DNA of 64,000 bases from Choristoneura fumiferana (taxonomy: Eukaryota > Arthropoda > Insecta > Lepidoptera > Tortricidae). This document shows positions 21,948 through 33,600 of this stretch, piece by piece. The stretch's first letter is position 1; each line of letters begins with the position of its first letter. The stretch covers positions 6,763,102-6,827,101 of the forward strand of contig NC_133499.1 in the NCBI RefSeq assembly GCF_025370935.1, read 5' to 3'. A program made the position numbers and the translations under genes. The notes beneath the pieces are model-generated. The model searched no databases. It was not told the origin of the DNA and saw only the letters and a list, made by a program, of their open reading frames with translations.

Positions 21948-22751
21948 ACAATGCATGTTGTGAGTGAGATTTGCATTGTATCTACTGGGCACTTTTTTAT
22001 GGTTTTAAATGTGATTATTATATTTGTTTCTTAATAATCGGATTATATTTAAAAAAATGTGTTTGTTTTATAAACAGGTAGGTATATGGGGTTTTACTCC
22101 TATGTTATATTTAAATGATGTTCTCGCTGCTAAGGTGAAAAATTGTATGTGTCACACGAGACCAAACTTTTTTTGCATCTCGTGTATTTGAATCCGTTGC
22201 TGCTCTCAGGATTCTAACCTAGAATCACTCGCTGACGCTCGTGATTCAATTATAGAATCCTTCGCTTACTCGGGATTCAAAATCAACACTCGGAACAAAA
22301 AACAACTTTGCTCTCTTGTTGCACAAATAACTATTAGAGACGTGCAGGTATCTACTATAAATATTTGAATTGTTATTTTTCAGCAATATCAAATATCTTC
22401 ATACCAAATTTCAGCCGTTTTAGCGTGAAGGTGTAACAAACATACATACACACACATACACACAAACTTTCTCATTTATAATATTAGTAGGCTTTTGCTT
22501 ATTTAAAAGACTTATTAATTTATTCATTCAATGCTAAATGGCAATGCTACGAAAAGTGCTACGTGGCTACGTCGCGTTGTAGAGGTGCTCGTAGCTGCTA
22601 CTAAATTCACTGCTCTCTTTGTTATTTAGTAGCTACTGAAATTTGCACATCGTAATCGTATGAGAAATAAATGATTCCTGTTTTCTGTAGCACATAATAA
22701 ACACATCTCGTAAAGAACAGGTTTTCTGTTTTGCTTTTAGTGTAATTAAGT

Positions 22752-22851
22752 NNNNNNNNNNNNNNNNNNNNNNNNNNNNNNNNNNNNNNNNNNNNNNNNN
22801 NNNNNNNNNNNNNNNNNNNNNNNNNNNNNNNNNNNNNNNNNNNNNNNNNNN
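22752..22851. other. Assembly gap, 100 N
   Basis: Exactly 100 undetermined bases, a conventional placeholder of unknown true length. It sits between two inverted family D MITEs, which may explain why assembly failed. Confidence 0.98.
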
Positions 22852-22920
22852 TGCCATGGAGGTTTGTTTACGGTGTGTGCTAGTGTCGCCCCCTGCGCAG
22901 AGCTTGCGTAATATACCTAT

Positions 22921-23350
22921 AATGAGGGCTATCGTTTTTTGTCTCACTAGATGGCGCACTGTGCGTGAGGTTTTAAGTATGGCTTTCAAAGACTGTTATT
23001 ACGGGCGTAAAAAAAAAAATTTTAGATTAAAATCATATTTAATACACCTTAAAACCGTACCATAAAAAATATCGAGCATGCCACCAGTGTTGCATAGTCC
23101 CGTTTTGTTCGAAAAAAAGAAGAGGACAAAGGTTTCCGAAAGACAAAACTGTCTCATAACACGGACATTCATTGCCCCGGAACGCATATTTGCCATAATT
23201 AATTTCAGATATTGCAAAAAGTATTCACAAAAATATTCTAATTATAAATAAACCCGCGTAGCTCACCAAAAACTATGAGATTTGACATTTCGGAGACCTC
23301 ACGCTACACTAGCGCCTCTAGTGGCGAATTCATACGCGATAGCCCTCATT
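22921..23350 (-). mobile_element. MITE family D, complete copy
   Basis: A ~430-bp element starts AATGAGGGCTATCG and ends CGATAGCCCTCATT. Inner parts of the ends also relate through CTCACTAGATGGCGC and CGCTACACTAGCGCC blocks. No coding capacity. Target duplication not clear. Confidence 0.8.
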
Positions 23351-23439
23351 CCTTTATGGCTCATCTCGTATCAAAGCGTATCACTGATGTCTCTAACGCA
23401 ACTCTAACGATCAATGAGTGTTTCTGCGACAGGCTAGAT

Positions 23440-23622
23440 GGCGTTACTATCGAGAGGTCCGTTACACGTCTTAGGGTTGCCCCGCATGCAGTCGCTAGTC
23501 GCTCGCCTCCAGCGATAAATCTGGTCACGTGACCCCATTTTGAAGGTGATTTTGAATTACCCGCGACTCAAAAAAGTTGCATCAAGTTGCCGCGTCGAGC
23601 AGCAGCGACTAGATGGCTTCTT
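23440..23622. repeat. Dispersed repeat with GTCACGTGAC palindrome
   Basis: Contains ccagcgataaatctggtcacgtgacc and gccgcgtcgagcagcagcg. Related pieces lie at 24236-24310 and 63430-64000. Confidence 0.5.
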
Positions 23623-23848
23623 CAGTGGCGTAGCTAGGTAACCTAGGGCCCTGGGGCAAATAAAAAAATGGGGCCCACTGCTATCAAAACTGGCAAGGTT
23701 TTTTGAAGTTAAAATCATTATATATACAAAAACTTTAAAAATGCTAAGACAACTTTATCATCAGCTATAAAGCAGAATTTCGAGGGCCCCCTAAGCTTGA
23801 GGGCCCCGGGGCACTGCCCCGCCTAGCCCCTTGGTAGCTACGCCACTG
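23623..23848. mobile_element. hAT-like MITE, copy 1
   Basis: Ends are CAGTGGCGTAGCTAGG and AGCTACGCCACTG. It is flanked on both sides by CTTCTT. A ~95% similar copy is at 43091-43313. Rich in gggcccc blocks, no ORF. Confidence 0.75.
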
Positions 23849-23859
23849 CTTCTTGCAGA

Positions 23860-24082
23860 CAGTGGCGTGACTATACCATCTGGGGCCCGTGGCAAATCCT
23901 TTTGACGGGGCCCTATCAGTAAAAATCGACACGTTGTACTTAGTTTAATTTTAAGTAAAATAAATACACAGGTACAATGTTAAAAAAAATATTCTGAGCT
24001 CGCGGCCTCTTGGGCCGGGGCCCTCTTGGGGCTGGGGGCCGTGGCATTTTGCCAGCCCTGCCACCCTATAGTTACGCCACTG
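23860..24082. mobile_element. hAT-like MITE, diverged relative
   Basis: Ends are CAGTGGCGTGACTATA and TATAGTTACGCCACTG. The 8-bp flanks cttgcaga and cttgcaag are near-identical, as expected for a hAT target duplication. It was inserted only 11 bp from the previous MITE. Confidence 0.75.
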
Positions 24083-24906
24083 CTTGCAAGATTGATCTTG
24101 GCCTTGGGAGCTGATTTCTTAATCTCATTTAGCAGCAGTCGCGGCAGTGGTACAAATAAAATTGGAGTGAATGAAAAAAAAAACTGTTTTAGCCGAAATT
24201 GAAGAGGTTTTTTTCCAGCGATAAAGCTCAACATTTCCAGCTTTATCGCCTAATGTCACGTGACCAGATTTGACGCTGGAAACGAGCGTCGAGCGACTGC
24301 ATGTGGCCCACAGATATAGATTACACTAGATTACGCAAATGCATCTACTTCGCGTGTCCGAACCCCGACCAAACGTCGGATTGGCCCCATACAAAGACTG
24401 ACCGTTAACTGACTAATCATGACTAGTGACTGACTCGAGCCCCACGGCGCGGGCGGGCGGCGCGTTTGAATCGATTTTGCGCGGACATCAGGAATTCACA
24501 TGGCTAATTTGCTCGTCACAGTAGATCTAAAAAGTGTCACAGTTGGTTTTATACAGATTGAGGTGTTTGCGTTATCTAGTTGCAATCTATATCTGTTGAT
24601 GTGGCCCCACCTTTACGATCTGCTCATTTAGTCATTTAGAATTGCGTCCGAGAAAGTACACAGTGCAGGTGAATACATGCAATACTGCCCTGATAAGGAA
24701 AAGTATTATTGGAATGGCTCCGAAATTATTTTATAAGCTTCCTGAACCACTAAAGTGAGAAAGCACACATAGGTTAAAAATCGATTAACAAAACGCTTAA
24801 GTAATTGAAAAATGCTATTATCGTGTCAATGATTACCTAAATGACTCGTTATGTATCTAAATGTATTGTGCTTCAAATGTTTCCTAATGATATTATGATA
24901 ATCATT

Positions 24907-25152
24907 TTTAGGGTCTCCTGATGGTAAGAGATCACCACCGCCCATAAACATCTGCCAACACCAGGGGTATTGCAGACGCGTTGCCAACCTAGAGGCCTAA
25001 GATGGGATACCTCACGTGCCAGTAATTTCACCGGCTGTCTTACTCTCCACGCCGAAACACAACAATGCAAGCACTTGCTGCGCTTCACGGCGATTAGCGA
25101 GCAAGATGGTGGTAGCAATCCGGGCGGACCTTGCACAGGTCCTACCACCTGC
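24907..25152 (-). repeat. SINE-like retroposon, family A (truncated)
   Basis: Begins at gggtctcctgatgg, so the A-rich tail end is missing. The opposite end cctaccacctgcaaaata is intact. It has several one-base indels. Confidence 0.8.
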
Positions 25153-25199
25153 AAAATAATGTATAATTATATTTGTTTAATGTTGACAATTTAATCTCG

Positions 25200-26970
25200 C
25201 CCTTAACATTTAATAATATGATATCATTTTGTTACTTTAAGACTATAGAGTTAGGGAAACTATTTATTGTATTTTACTTTGTGACATTTAATTGTTATTA
25301 TGATGCGCTGTTCATGTATTTATTGTTTAGTTCAACCTAGTGTATCGTATCCTCATTTCAGATAGTAACTGTAGTTTTCCACCGAAAACTGGCTGATTAT
25401 CAAAAACAAGTCGTCCACCTACCCACCGCGTCTCTGTCAACCTCGACACTGCAGAACCATCAAAAAATTGATGGAGCCACTTTTCCTAAATTTGAATGAA
25501 TTGATGCGCTGTTATTAATTTGGTCATCTGAATTAACCTATATCCTACCTTATGTAATCTACTGCCAGGTCTTCGAATATTTCGTACGCCGACAGTCACA
25601 TCATAGCTTGCGCTCTTGTTTGTTTGTCACCTAACTATACCTATGCTGACGAAATAAATAAATTAATTTGAATTTGATTTTTTAGTTCAACCAATCACAA
25701 ATGTGACTCAAATGTCAAAGTTATCAAACAGACCTTGCAATACTAGGCTGTCACAGAAACACTTATTATTTGGTACTTTTTGTCCCGTACACTATTCTCA
25801 AACAGTTCTTTCCGGAACTGAAATCTCTCGCATAACTTTTACACAAACACGTTCCCTAAAAATACCTGTCTTTAAAAAAAAACAAAAAATAGGCGTACCA
25901 TTTTAAAAGTCCTTTGGAATAGCTAAAAATACTTAGTAAAATACATATATAGAAAAAACGTACTTTACATGTTACTTAGTTCACTAAAAGATCCAAAATA
26001 TACATACACTGTTATCGCTACATTCATCTTAAGAATTAATAATTTACTTATTTTTTATTCTTAACCCTCCACATGTAAAGAAAGATTATACACTTTAACA
26101 TGTTTATTATGTCTGCCCCCATCATTGTTCCCAAGGAAATCTAACAATTGGACACTTGTTACAGTCAACTACAAAGATAACGAACGATATGGCAAAAGTT
26201 ACAAAAATATGTATACTCGACTTTGGCTTTGGCTAAATATAAATATTTTTGTAAATTTGGCCGTATCGATATTTTTGCAGTCGACTGTACCACTTCTGCA
26301 TTTATACAAATTCTCGTGGCCGCAGAACCGACAATGCTCCGCCACAGTGAGCACCTATTTTCTAGGCGGATCATCTTTCGGGAACGATTGTCCGCATCGA
26401 TTGATTGTCGTACTGCATTGTGGAACAAGGAAAAGTGGGAAAAAATCCCAGTAACCACAGGTAGCGCCACGAGAGTTGAAGTGAATGACACCACAGCTAC
26501 ATTAAGAACTGATTGCATAGGTAAAAGAAGAATGAATGAGGGAAATGTCAAAATTCCCCTGTCATTACATGACATGTTCTTGTAGCGTGACCTCAACTCT
26601 AGTTGCACTACCTATAGCAGGAATTGCCACTTATTCATATCCCCTTGTTTTGCACTGCAGGCAAGTGGGAAAAAAAATCCCAGAATATTCAGAAGTTTTC
26701 GACATTAAAATTAAAATACTGGGAGCTCTTAAAATTATAGTTATCCATTAACTTATAAGTTACGTGGACGAGATTAATTTGAGATATATTGAGATAATTA
26801 ACCTGTTTTAATTCATTCATCGGCTAAAGCGTCAGACCTCGTAACTCATCAGATCAAATTTTACAGGAGAAAAAGTTACCACCAAAAATTTTGTATGAAG
26901 TTTGTTTTGGTTTTTTATATTATTAATACAATAATTAACAAGAAACTACCGTGAGACTCACTCATATTAA
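25200..26970. other. Unassigned sequence with a LINE tail
   Basis: 25560-25680 ends in gaaataaataaattaatttgaatttgat, a LINE-type 3' tail. Long frames at 26165-26608 on both strands have no recognisable motif and look accidental. Confidence 0.4.
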
Positions 26971-26974
26971 ATAT

Positions 26975-27292
26975 AATGACCCGGATAACTCACGTCTTAA
27001 ATCGGTTTAGCTCGACATGTTTCGGGCTAATCCGTAGCCCTTCGTCTTCGGAGCAACGCGACTCAGCGGCTGCTGCAACACGCCGCCGCTCTGCTCGCGC
27101 GACTACCCGACGAAACTGACACCGGCACACAACTACCCGCGTTTTCATCATCATTACAACTGTCAAATGTAGGGTAGCACACAACACTAACAATATCGCT
27201 CTGTAAAGGTACGTTCACACACACCGATGACCGCAGCACGAGTATTTAACACCGTTTTCCAACTCGGAGGTACCGTCCAACCACTATCCCGG
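26975..27292 (-). repeat. Penelope-like flanking repeat, left (inverted)
   Basis: Ends tgacccggataactcacgtc. Contains a hammerhead-like segment: a GGGCTA/TAGCCC hairpin followed by CGAAAC on the minus strand. Near-identical to the right repeat. Confidence 0.9.
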
Positions 27293-27464
27293 TATCGGGT
27301 ATATTTACCGTTTATAAAAGGGGTGACGGCGATAAAATCGGACACTGTTACGCCGAAGATATAGCATCAAGTCGATTTTCCGTCCTCATATGCAGCTCAG
27401 ACAGTTGGTACGTTCGCCGAAGGATAAGGACCCTGAGTGGCCCCGGGGGTATATATGATTCCCT

Positions 27465-27710
27465 GTGCCTGTGGCAAAGCTATATGGAGAGACTGGACGA
27501 AACGTTTCCACAAGGGTATCGGAGCACATACGCAGTATGAGGAAACAGGACGACAAGGGGTCTGCTGTGGCCGAGCACTCAATGAACTCGGATTCGACGC
27601 ACTATATCAGATTTGATAAGGTATCTGTACTTGCGAGAGAGAAATTTTTCATTCCGCGGAAAGTGCGTGAAGCCTCGAGATTAGTCGTCGGCCGAATTTC
27701 AACCGGATAG
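27465..27710 (+). pseudogene. GIY-YIG endonuclease remnant of a Penelope-like element
   Basis: An 81-aa open piece carrying the GETGR catalytic-arm motif and SEHIRSM, then PRKVREASRL. The N-terminal GIY half is out of frame upstream (near 27440-27470). In intact elements this domain nicks target DNA beside the reverse transcriptase. Here it cannot be functional. Confidence 0.85.
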
Positions 27711-28018
27711 TGGTTGGACGGTACCTCCGAGTTGGAAAACGGTGTTAAATACTCGTGCTGCGTCATCGTGTGTGTGAACGTACCTTACAGAGCGATATTG
27801 TTAGTGTTGTGTGCTACCCTACATTTGACAGTTGTAATGATGATGAAAACGCGGGTAGTTGTGTGCCGGTGTCAGTTTCGTCGGGTAGTCGCGCGAGCAG
27901 AGCGGCGGCGTGTTGCAGCAGCCGCTGAGTCGCGTTGCTCCGAAGACGAAGGGCTACGGATTAGCCCGAAACATGTCGAGCTAAACTCGATTTAAGACGT
28001 GAGTTATCCGGGTCATTA
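27703..28018 (+). repeat. Penelope-like flanking repeat, right
   Basis: Mirror of the left repeat. On the plus strand it carries GACGAAGGGCTACGG, TAGCCCGAAAC and ATGTCGAG, the layout of a minimal hammerhead. The upstream core reads AAGACGA rather than CUGANGA. Confidence 0.9.
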
Positions 28019-28780
28019 ATTTAATACAATAATTAACATTAAAAATGGTCGTGGCAATTGTATAAAAAAAGGAGTAAACGAGATTTTCTTGAAAATAAAC
28101 TTAACTTCAGACGATGTTATACATACAAAGTTATGTATGTATATACAATACTAAGCAATTGTGTTTCTAGTCATTATTTTACAATTTCTTAGCCCCCCCT
28201 TGTCCAATGTATTGCTATGAAAATGGCAATAACTATTTTGATAAACCGCTTGACCCCCCCCCCCCCCCCCCCAAACGTGACGTAATTTATGGATGACCCC
28301 TTTGATGTCCTGTCCCTAGCACACCGATGACCGAAGGATGGCACCCGGGGCGGCGAATGTTAGACGCCATATTGTATTTCAATCCAATTTATAAAAAAGT
28401 GTAAACAAAGACGCCATTAACCCCACCACAGACATTTAGTGATGTGAAAACGTAGAACCTATTGCAAAATAATTATCTGTTCAGTAAATCGATTAATTTA
28501 TTAATTGAATAGACCAAAGTATTTTTGTCTATTTTATTATTGATAAAAACTTGATTTGATTCCAAAGAGTGTTTATTCAATTTTAAAGCAGTAACTATTT
28601 TTAATTTTAAGCTAAGCAAAAGGTAATTCTCAGTCAGGAATTTCAATTCTACTGCTGTATACAGGCTCCTCTTCCCACTGGGCACACTGGGCACGTGCCC
28701 AGGGCCCCGCGATGCATTGGCCCCCCTAGGACTAGTCCCTACTCCATTACCAAATGATAACCGACAGCTACTCTACTCTC
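28019..28780. other. Unassigned sequence with poly-C run
   Basis: An 18-20 base C run lies at about 28253-28272. No gene or complete repeat recognised. Confidence 0.4.
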
Positions 28781-28782
28781 AG

Positions 28783-28972
28783 GTTCTCGAAATGGCGTCC
28801 GCGGACCGGGAGACGAGCTGTCGGTAGGCCTCCAACAAGATGGAGCGACGACCTGGTTAAGATCGCGGGGTCGCGGTGGATGCGGAAAGCACAAGACCGG
28901 TCTGAGTGGAGAGCCTTGGGAGGCCTATGTCCAGCAGTGGACGTCTTTCGGCTGACATGATGATGAAAAGGT
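28783..28972 (+). mobile_element. RTE-type LINE 3' end
   Basis: Encodes the typical RTE C-terminus WRPRTGRRAVGRPPTRW, then SRWMRKAQDRSEWRALG, followed by CCAGCAGTGGACGT and an ATGATGATGA tail. 5'-truncated. Confidence 0.85.
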
Positions 28973-29252
28973 AAAATCGAGCATTAAATCGATTTTTAAA
29001 ATCTCAAATTTCCCACCATTTCTACGCTAGCCTATTATACACGTGTTTCATTCAAGAAATGACGTCAGATTTTGACGAAGATTTTTCAAATGAAAATTCT
29101 AGTTGAAAGACACTAATTATAGATAACGTGTTATTGATTCGATCCAGTGGGTGTTTATACAAGATTTTTTATGAAATCGGTTTGTTTACACTTTTTATAA
29201 ATTCTATTCATATACCGTATAATATAACAGTTTCTATTCTTGCTTCTTCTCT

Positions 29253-29372
29253 TTATTTTCTGGTGAGCTTTGTGCACATAACTCTGTAGATGTAATACTT
29301 GATGGGATCGCCAAAGTTCGCATACTTCTCGCTAGTCATACCATAACGTTTGTCCGAATCATCGTTTGTCAT
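29253..29372 (-). CDS. Small 39-codon open frame, right-arm copy
   Basis: Counterpart of 252-371. Same start, same length and same stop, with N/D, H/R, N/I and G/V differences. No stop or frameshift was gained in either copy. Coding status is unproven. Confidence 0.3.
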   Translation of the reverse strand: MTNDDSDKRYGMTSEKYANFGDPIKYYIYRVMCTKLTRK

Positions 29373-29402
29373 AAATTTTAACCTTAAAATTTTCAGATTT
29401 TT

Positions 29403-29893
29403 TTAAATAGAAATAGAAATAGAAATAGAAATAGAAGACATTTATTCACGTTCACAAAGACACACAAATACAACCAAACAAAAAACAACAACAGCAAACA
29501 CAAATAAAACAAAAAAAAGAAATACAAAAATTAAAATATATGATTTGTGTGTCCTCGCAAAAGTGAAACGGCCGCTGACTCAGCATAATGCTGAGGCGTT
29601 AAACGCCTGCAGCGCTGATTATTCTGTCAGAACCGTCTGTGACTCGCGGAATGATACACAAATATACTCACATATATAAAATTAAGATATATAAATATAT
29701 TTTATTGTAAGTAAACAAGAAAAAAAAAACTACAATAAACATATAAGTAACAAAAACAAGGGACAAATAAGTGTTCAAAAACATCAGGCTGGCGTACTCA
29801 AAGTGCTGGTTTAGTGAAGGGATTTTGGAGCGTCAACAAGTATTCCGTCAGTTAGTATTTTTTAGTATTTGTATTAGTAGTAGTTAGTATTTT
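29403..29893 (-). mobile_element. 5'-truncated LINE insertion with (AATAG)-type tail
   Basis: Present only in this arm. It starts with iterated atagaa units and agaagacatttattcacg, a LINE tail read in reverse. It ends before tttttaaatg, which is shared with the other arm. Confidence 0.75.
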
Positions 29894-29904
29894 TAAATGT
29901 TTTT

Positions 29905-30186
29905 TTTTTTTATTTTATTATTCGACTGGATGGCAAACGAGCAAATGGGTCTCCTGATGGTAAGAGATCACCATCGCCCATAAATATTTGCAACACCAGG
30001 GGTATTGCAGATGCGTTGCCAACCTAGAGGCCTAAGATGGGATACCTCAAGTGCCAGTAATTTCACCGGCTGTCTTACTCTCACGCCGAAACAACAGCGC
30101 AAGCACTGCTGCTTCACGGCAGGATTACCGAGCAAGATGGTGGTAGCAATCTGGGCGGACCTTGCACAAGTCCTACACCTGGTCAT
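29905..30186 (-). repeat. SINE-like retroposon, family A
   Basis: Partner of the copy at 408-695 in the left arm, with several single-base differences. Confidence 0.8.
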
Positions 30187-30394
30187 CTTATAGAAGACTT
30201 TAGGTTAAGTTAGGTTGGTTTATAACAATTCTGAACAATTGTTGGATTCAGAGAAAGAAAGAGTTATTAACAAACGATCATTCTGAGAAACATACATTCG
30301 GACTTTCAACGAGCATGCGAGCCGATACGGACGCACTTAAATATGTAACGGCACCACAGGCGGCGAGTGTGGTCACTAACACAACAGTCTCTTT

Positions 30395-30613
30395 CTATTC
30401 TTGTTTCTTCTCCCTCTTCTTCTTAGGGTGAGCTTTGTGCACATGCCTCTGTAGATCCTTGCAGCTCTTATAGCGGCGCGGGCACTGGCTGCACGCGTGC
30501 GGGCACGACGCAGGGTCTGCGTGAACGCGCGCCGTGTGCCGCGCCCGCGTGGCGGACGACACGAAACAGCGGTGGCACGTCGGGCACGGGAACGGCTTGG
30601 ACGCGCTGTGGGA
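30395..30613 (-). CDS. Zinc-finger gene exon 6 (terminal)
   Basis: Acceptor ctctctctttcag; phase 0. Encodes SHSASKPFPC onward, fingers 7 and 8, a lysine-rich tail and TAG. Confidence 0.9.
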   Translation of the reverse strand, partial: SHSASKPFPCPTCHRCFVSSATRARHTARVHADPASCPHACSQCPRRYKSCKDLQRHVHKAHPKKKREKKQE

Positions 30614-33600
30614 CTGAAAGAGAGAGACGATAATTTTTTTTTTTATTTTTTTTTTATTTGACTGGATGGCAAACGAGCAAGTGGGTCTCCTGATGATAAG
30701 GCGGGCTATCGGATTAGAGCGGTTACGCAATACGAAGGTCAATCAACTTTTTCTTATGATTGGTTTTTTGGAGTCTTTTTGTATTTTTTATTTCAACTCC
30801 AAATTTGTTACTTTTACGGGTATCCCGTGAAACCATATCGGAAATACAAACTGAGACATGGATGCACAGAAAAACCAGAAAAAGAGACCAGCACTGGGAA
30901 TCGAACCAGGTCCTCAGCATTCCGTGCTGCGTGCTATAACCCCTACACTACATATATTTTCGATATGGTTTCACGGGATACTCGTAAAAGTAACAAATTT
31001 GGAGTTGAAATAAAAAATACAAAAAGACTCCAAAAAACCAATCATAATTTGATTGTTTAGTAGCGACATCTCGTCTGGGTGAGCGGTTGGTTCCGAAAGA
31101 ATGTGACGTCTGTCAACGCCACATAGATGTCGCTAGTGCTGCTGCTTAAGTAGCAAAGTAGAAATAAGCAACCTGAGATATGTATGCATAGGTAAAAATC
31201 GTGTCTAGATTCCTGTCCAGCAGTGGTGTAGGGGTTATAGCACGCAGCACGGAATGCTGAGGACCTGGGTTCGATTTCCAGTGCTGGTCTCCTTTTCTGA
31301 TTTTTCTGTGCATCCATGTCTCAGTGTGTATTTTCAACCTTTTCTTGTTTGTTTTTGCTTAGTAACGATATCTCTTGTCCGGGTGAGCGGTTAGTTCCAA
31401 TGGAGTGCCGAAAAAAGTTTCTCGATGAGGGCTACGGCATAGATGTCGCTAGCGTCACTGCTTAGGTGGCTAAATAAGAAACAAACAAGCTGAGATATGA
31501 GGTGCATAGGGGAAATTCGTGTCGGTACCGTTGACCATCAGTGGTGTAGCGGTATAGCACGCGGTACGGAATACCGAGGACCTGGGTTCGATTCCCAGTG
31601 ATGGTCTTATTTTTCTGGTTTTTCTGTGCATCTATATTTCAGTTTGTATTTTCGACAGAGTTTCCGTTGTCCAAGAGACAACAGTGACAGAGTTCCTGTT
31701 GTCCAAGATACAACAGTGACAGAGTTTAATAAAAAACTGTTAGAGGTTGTAGGGGCAGCTTAGCAGCGTCAGCTCATATTGTAGTGCAAATGCACCGAGA
31801 TATGAGCTGACGTGGACATGCGCTCCTGAGTGCTGGACGCGCGTCGTAGTCAGTCGTGGGAACGTATTTGTAACCTGATGCTTGTTCCATTATTGGCTCT
31901 GTGCACGACATCAGCGCCACCTAGCGTCCGCAACTTTTCTGGCTCTGATGCTCTGACGTTTTGAAATTTAATCGCGACATTGTGACCAAAATCAAACCTA
32001 TAACGTATTAATTTATAATACAAAATTACTGTGATATTTTTGGTCATTAAAATTAAATGAGGTAAGTACTCATCTACTTTTGTGATAGCAGTTCGTTTCT
32101 GTGGATGACGCAGGTCTAACCTACTCTAACCTACTTTTCTGGTAGCAGTTGGTTTCTGTGGTTGGTTTGTGCGAAATGTCATTTTGAACAAACATTTTTT
32201 TGGAATACAATATTAGTAAAAAAAAAAACGTTAGCTTAATAAACGTTTAGCGTAATAAACTTTGACAAAATAAAATTATGCCAAATGATAATTTGACCAA
32301 ATGAATAAAATGCGAAATGTAAATATGCTAAAGATTGGTTGGGAAATGAAACTACTGCGATAAGTTTTTTGGGAAGTGAAATTTGGCGATAAATATTTTG
32401 CCGAAACGGCAGTACACGCAAAAATATCTGACACGTCCTTCCGGCCCTAGAAATAGAGTCGTATCAGATATTTAATGCACGCTTGTTGTGTCAGACATTG
32501 GAGCTGGCGACTGTACTAATCTTTATAGAAATAACACTTACCACTTTCAAATGCCTCTTGAGGCTGGAGTTGGTCCCGAAACTGGTATTGCATATGTCGC
32601 ACAAGAACGGCCGTTCATTTCTATGTGTACGCTCGTGCACCTACAACATAATAACGGATTTATCAAATCAGATGTAACTTTGCTTTTATCTCAGGGAATT
32701 CACCCCCCCCCCCACATCTATCGACGCGAAATCGGCTTAAGCTCGGCGATAGTCCAAACATCTTGTACTATGAGTTTTTTTTTATTCGACTGGATGGAAA
32801 ACGAGCAAGTGGGTCTCCTGATGGTAACAGATCACCACCGCCCATAAACATCTGCAACACCAGGGGTATTGCAGATGCGTTGCCAACCTGGAGGCCTAAG
32901 ATGGGATACTTTAAGTGCCAGTAATTTCACCGGCTGTCTTACTCTCCACGCCGAAATACAACAGTGCAAGCACTGCTGCTTCACGGCAGGATTAGCGAGC
33001 AAGATGATGGTAGCAATCCGGGCGGACCTTGCACAAGGTCCTACCAGCTGCACATAAGATGAATCTTCCTTTTTCTACCGCGACTGTAATCTTTTGGCAC
33101 AAAGAAATTAGGCATTTTGCCATTTAGGTGTTTTCGGTTTGAGTTATTTTAATATTTTCTCATTACGGTCATTTGGTATTTGAAGGAATAAGGTTTTAGG
33201 TCAAAGTCATAATGAATTTCGTCCATTTTAAGAATGAGACAATTTGCCATTTAGGTATTATGAGCCCATGGCAATTTGAAAATTAGTGGTATTAGTGAAT
33301 AAGGTATTATGAAATTTTGTGGTTTTAAGCCCAAAGCATTTTGAATTTGAATTTGTCTCCGTATTTTGAGCAGCGGTGTGGCCGCTCCTTTATTCTGAGA
33401 TACATATTCCCAGCGTTGGGACGTATAAAGGCTGCGATGATTATGATGACAGGATTACAGCTTACCTGAAGATTGTAGCTCTCAAAGAATCCCTTCCCGC
33501 AGTAAGTGCATCGGAAGGTTGCACCCCGCGCGGTACGCTCATGGCATTTCATATGCATCTTCAACAACGCCTGGGACCCAAACTTTTTCTCGCACTGCTC

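Larger units (their letters stand above)
26975..28018 (+). mobile_element. Degenerate Penelope-like element with inverted flanking repeats
   Basis: Inverted repeats of ~318 bp (26975-27292 and 27703-28018) flank ~410 bp of decayed coding sequence. The coding part keeps the GIY-YIG endonuclease signature (YGETGRNVSTRVSEHIRSM at 27482-27538, then AVAEHSMN and SVLAREKFFIPRKVREA). The preceding IPC.CGK part is recognisable but broken by frameshifts. The reverse-transcriptase part is gone. Penelope elements are known for such pseudo-LTRs. Confidence 0.9.
29035..33226 (+). repeat. Segmental duplication, right arm
   Basis: Partner of 12-4330. It lacks the SINE and LINE tail of the left arm. It gained its own LINE tail (about 29403-29893) and a short family A retroposon (about 30637-30700). 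Right breakpoint is at 33226, inside the last intron of the zinc-finger gene. Confidence 0.93.

Noticed and set aside
22633..22989. 118-codon ORF crossing the assembly gap
   Set aside because: A third of it is undetermined residues; the rest is MITE sequence.
26165..26608. 147-codon minus-strand and 120-codon plus-strand ORFs over the same DNA
   Set aside because: Mutually overlapping, no recognisable motif, unusual composition and no splice or start context.
26990..27995. Matching ORFs MLVLCATLHLTVVMMM on both sides of the Penelope remnant
   Set aside because: They are translations of the non-coding inverted flanking repeat, hence present twice in opposite directions.
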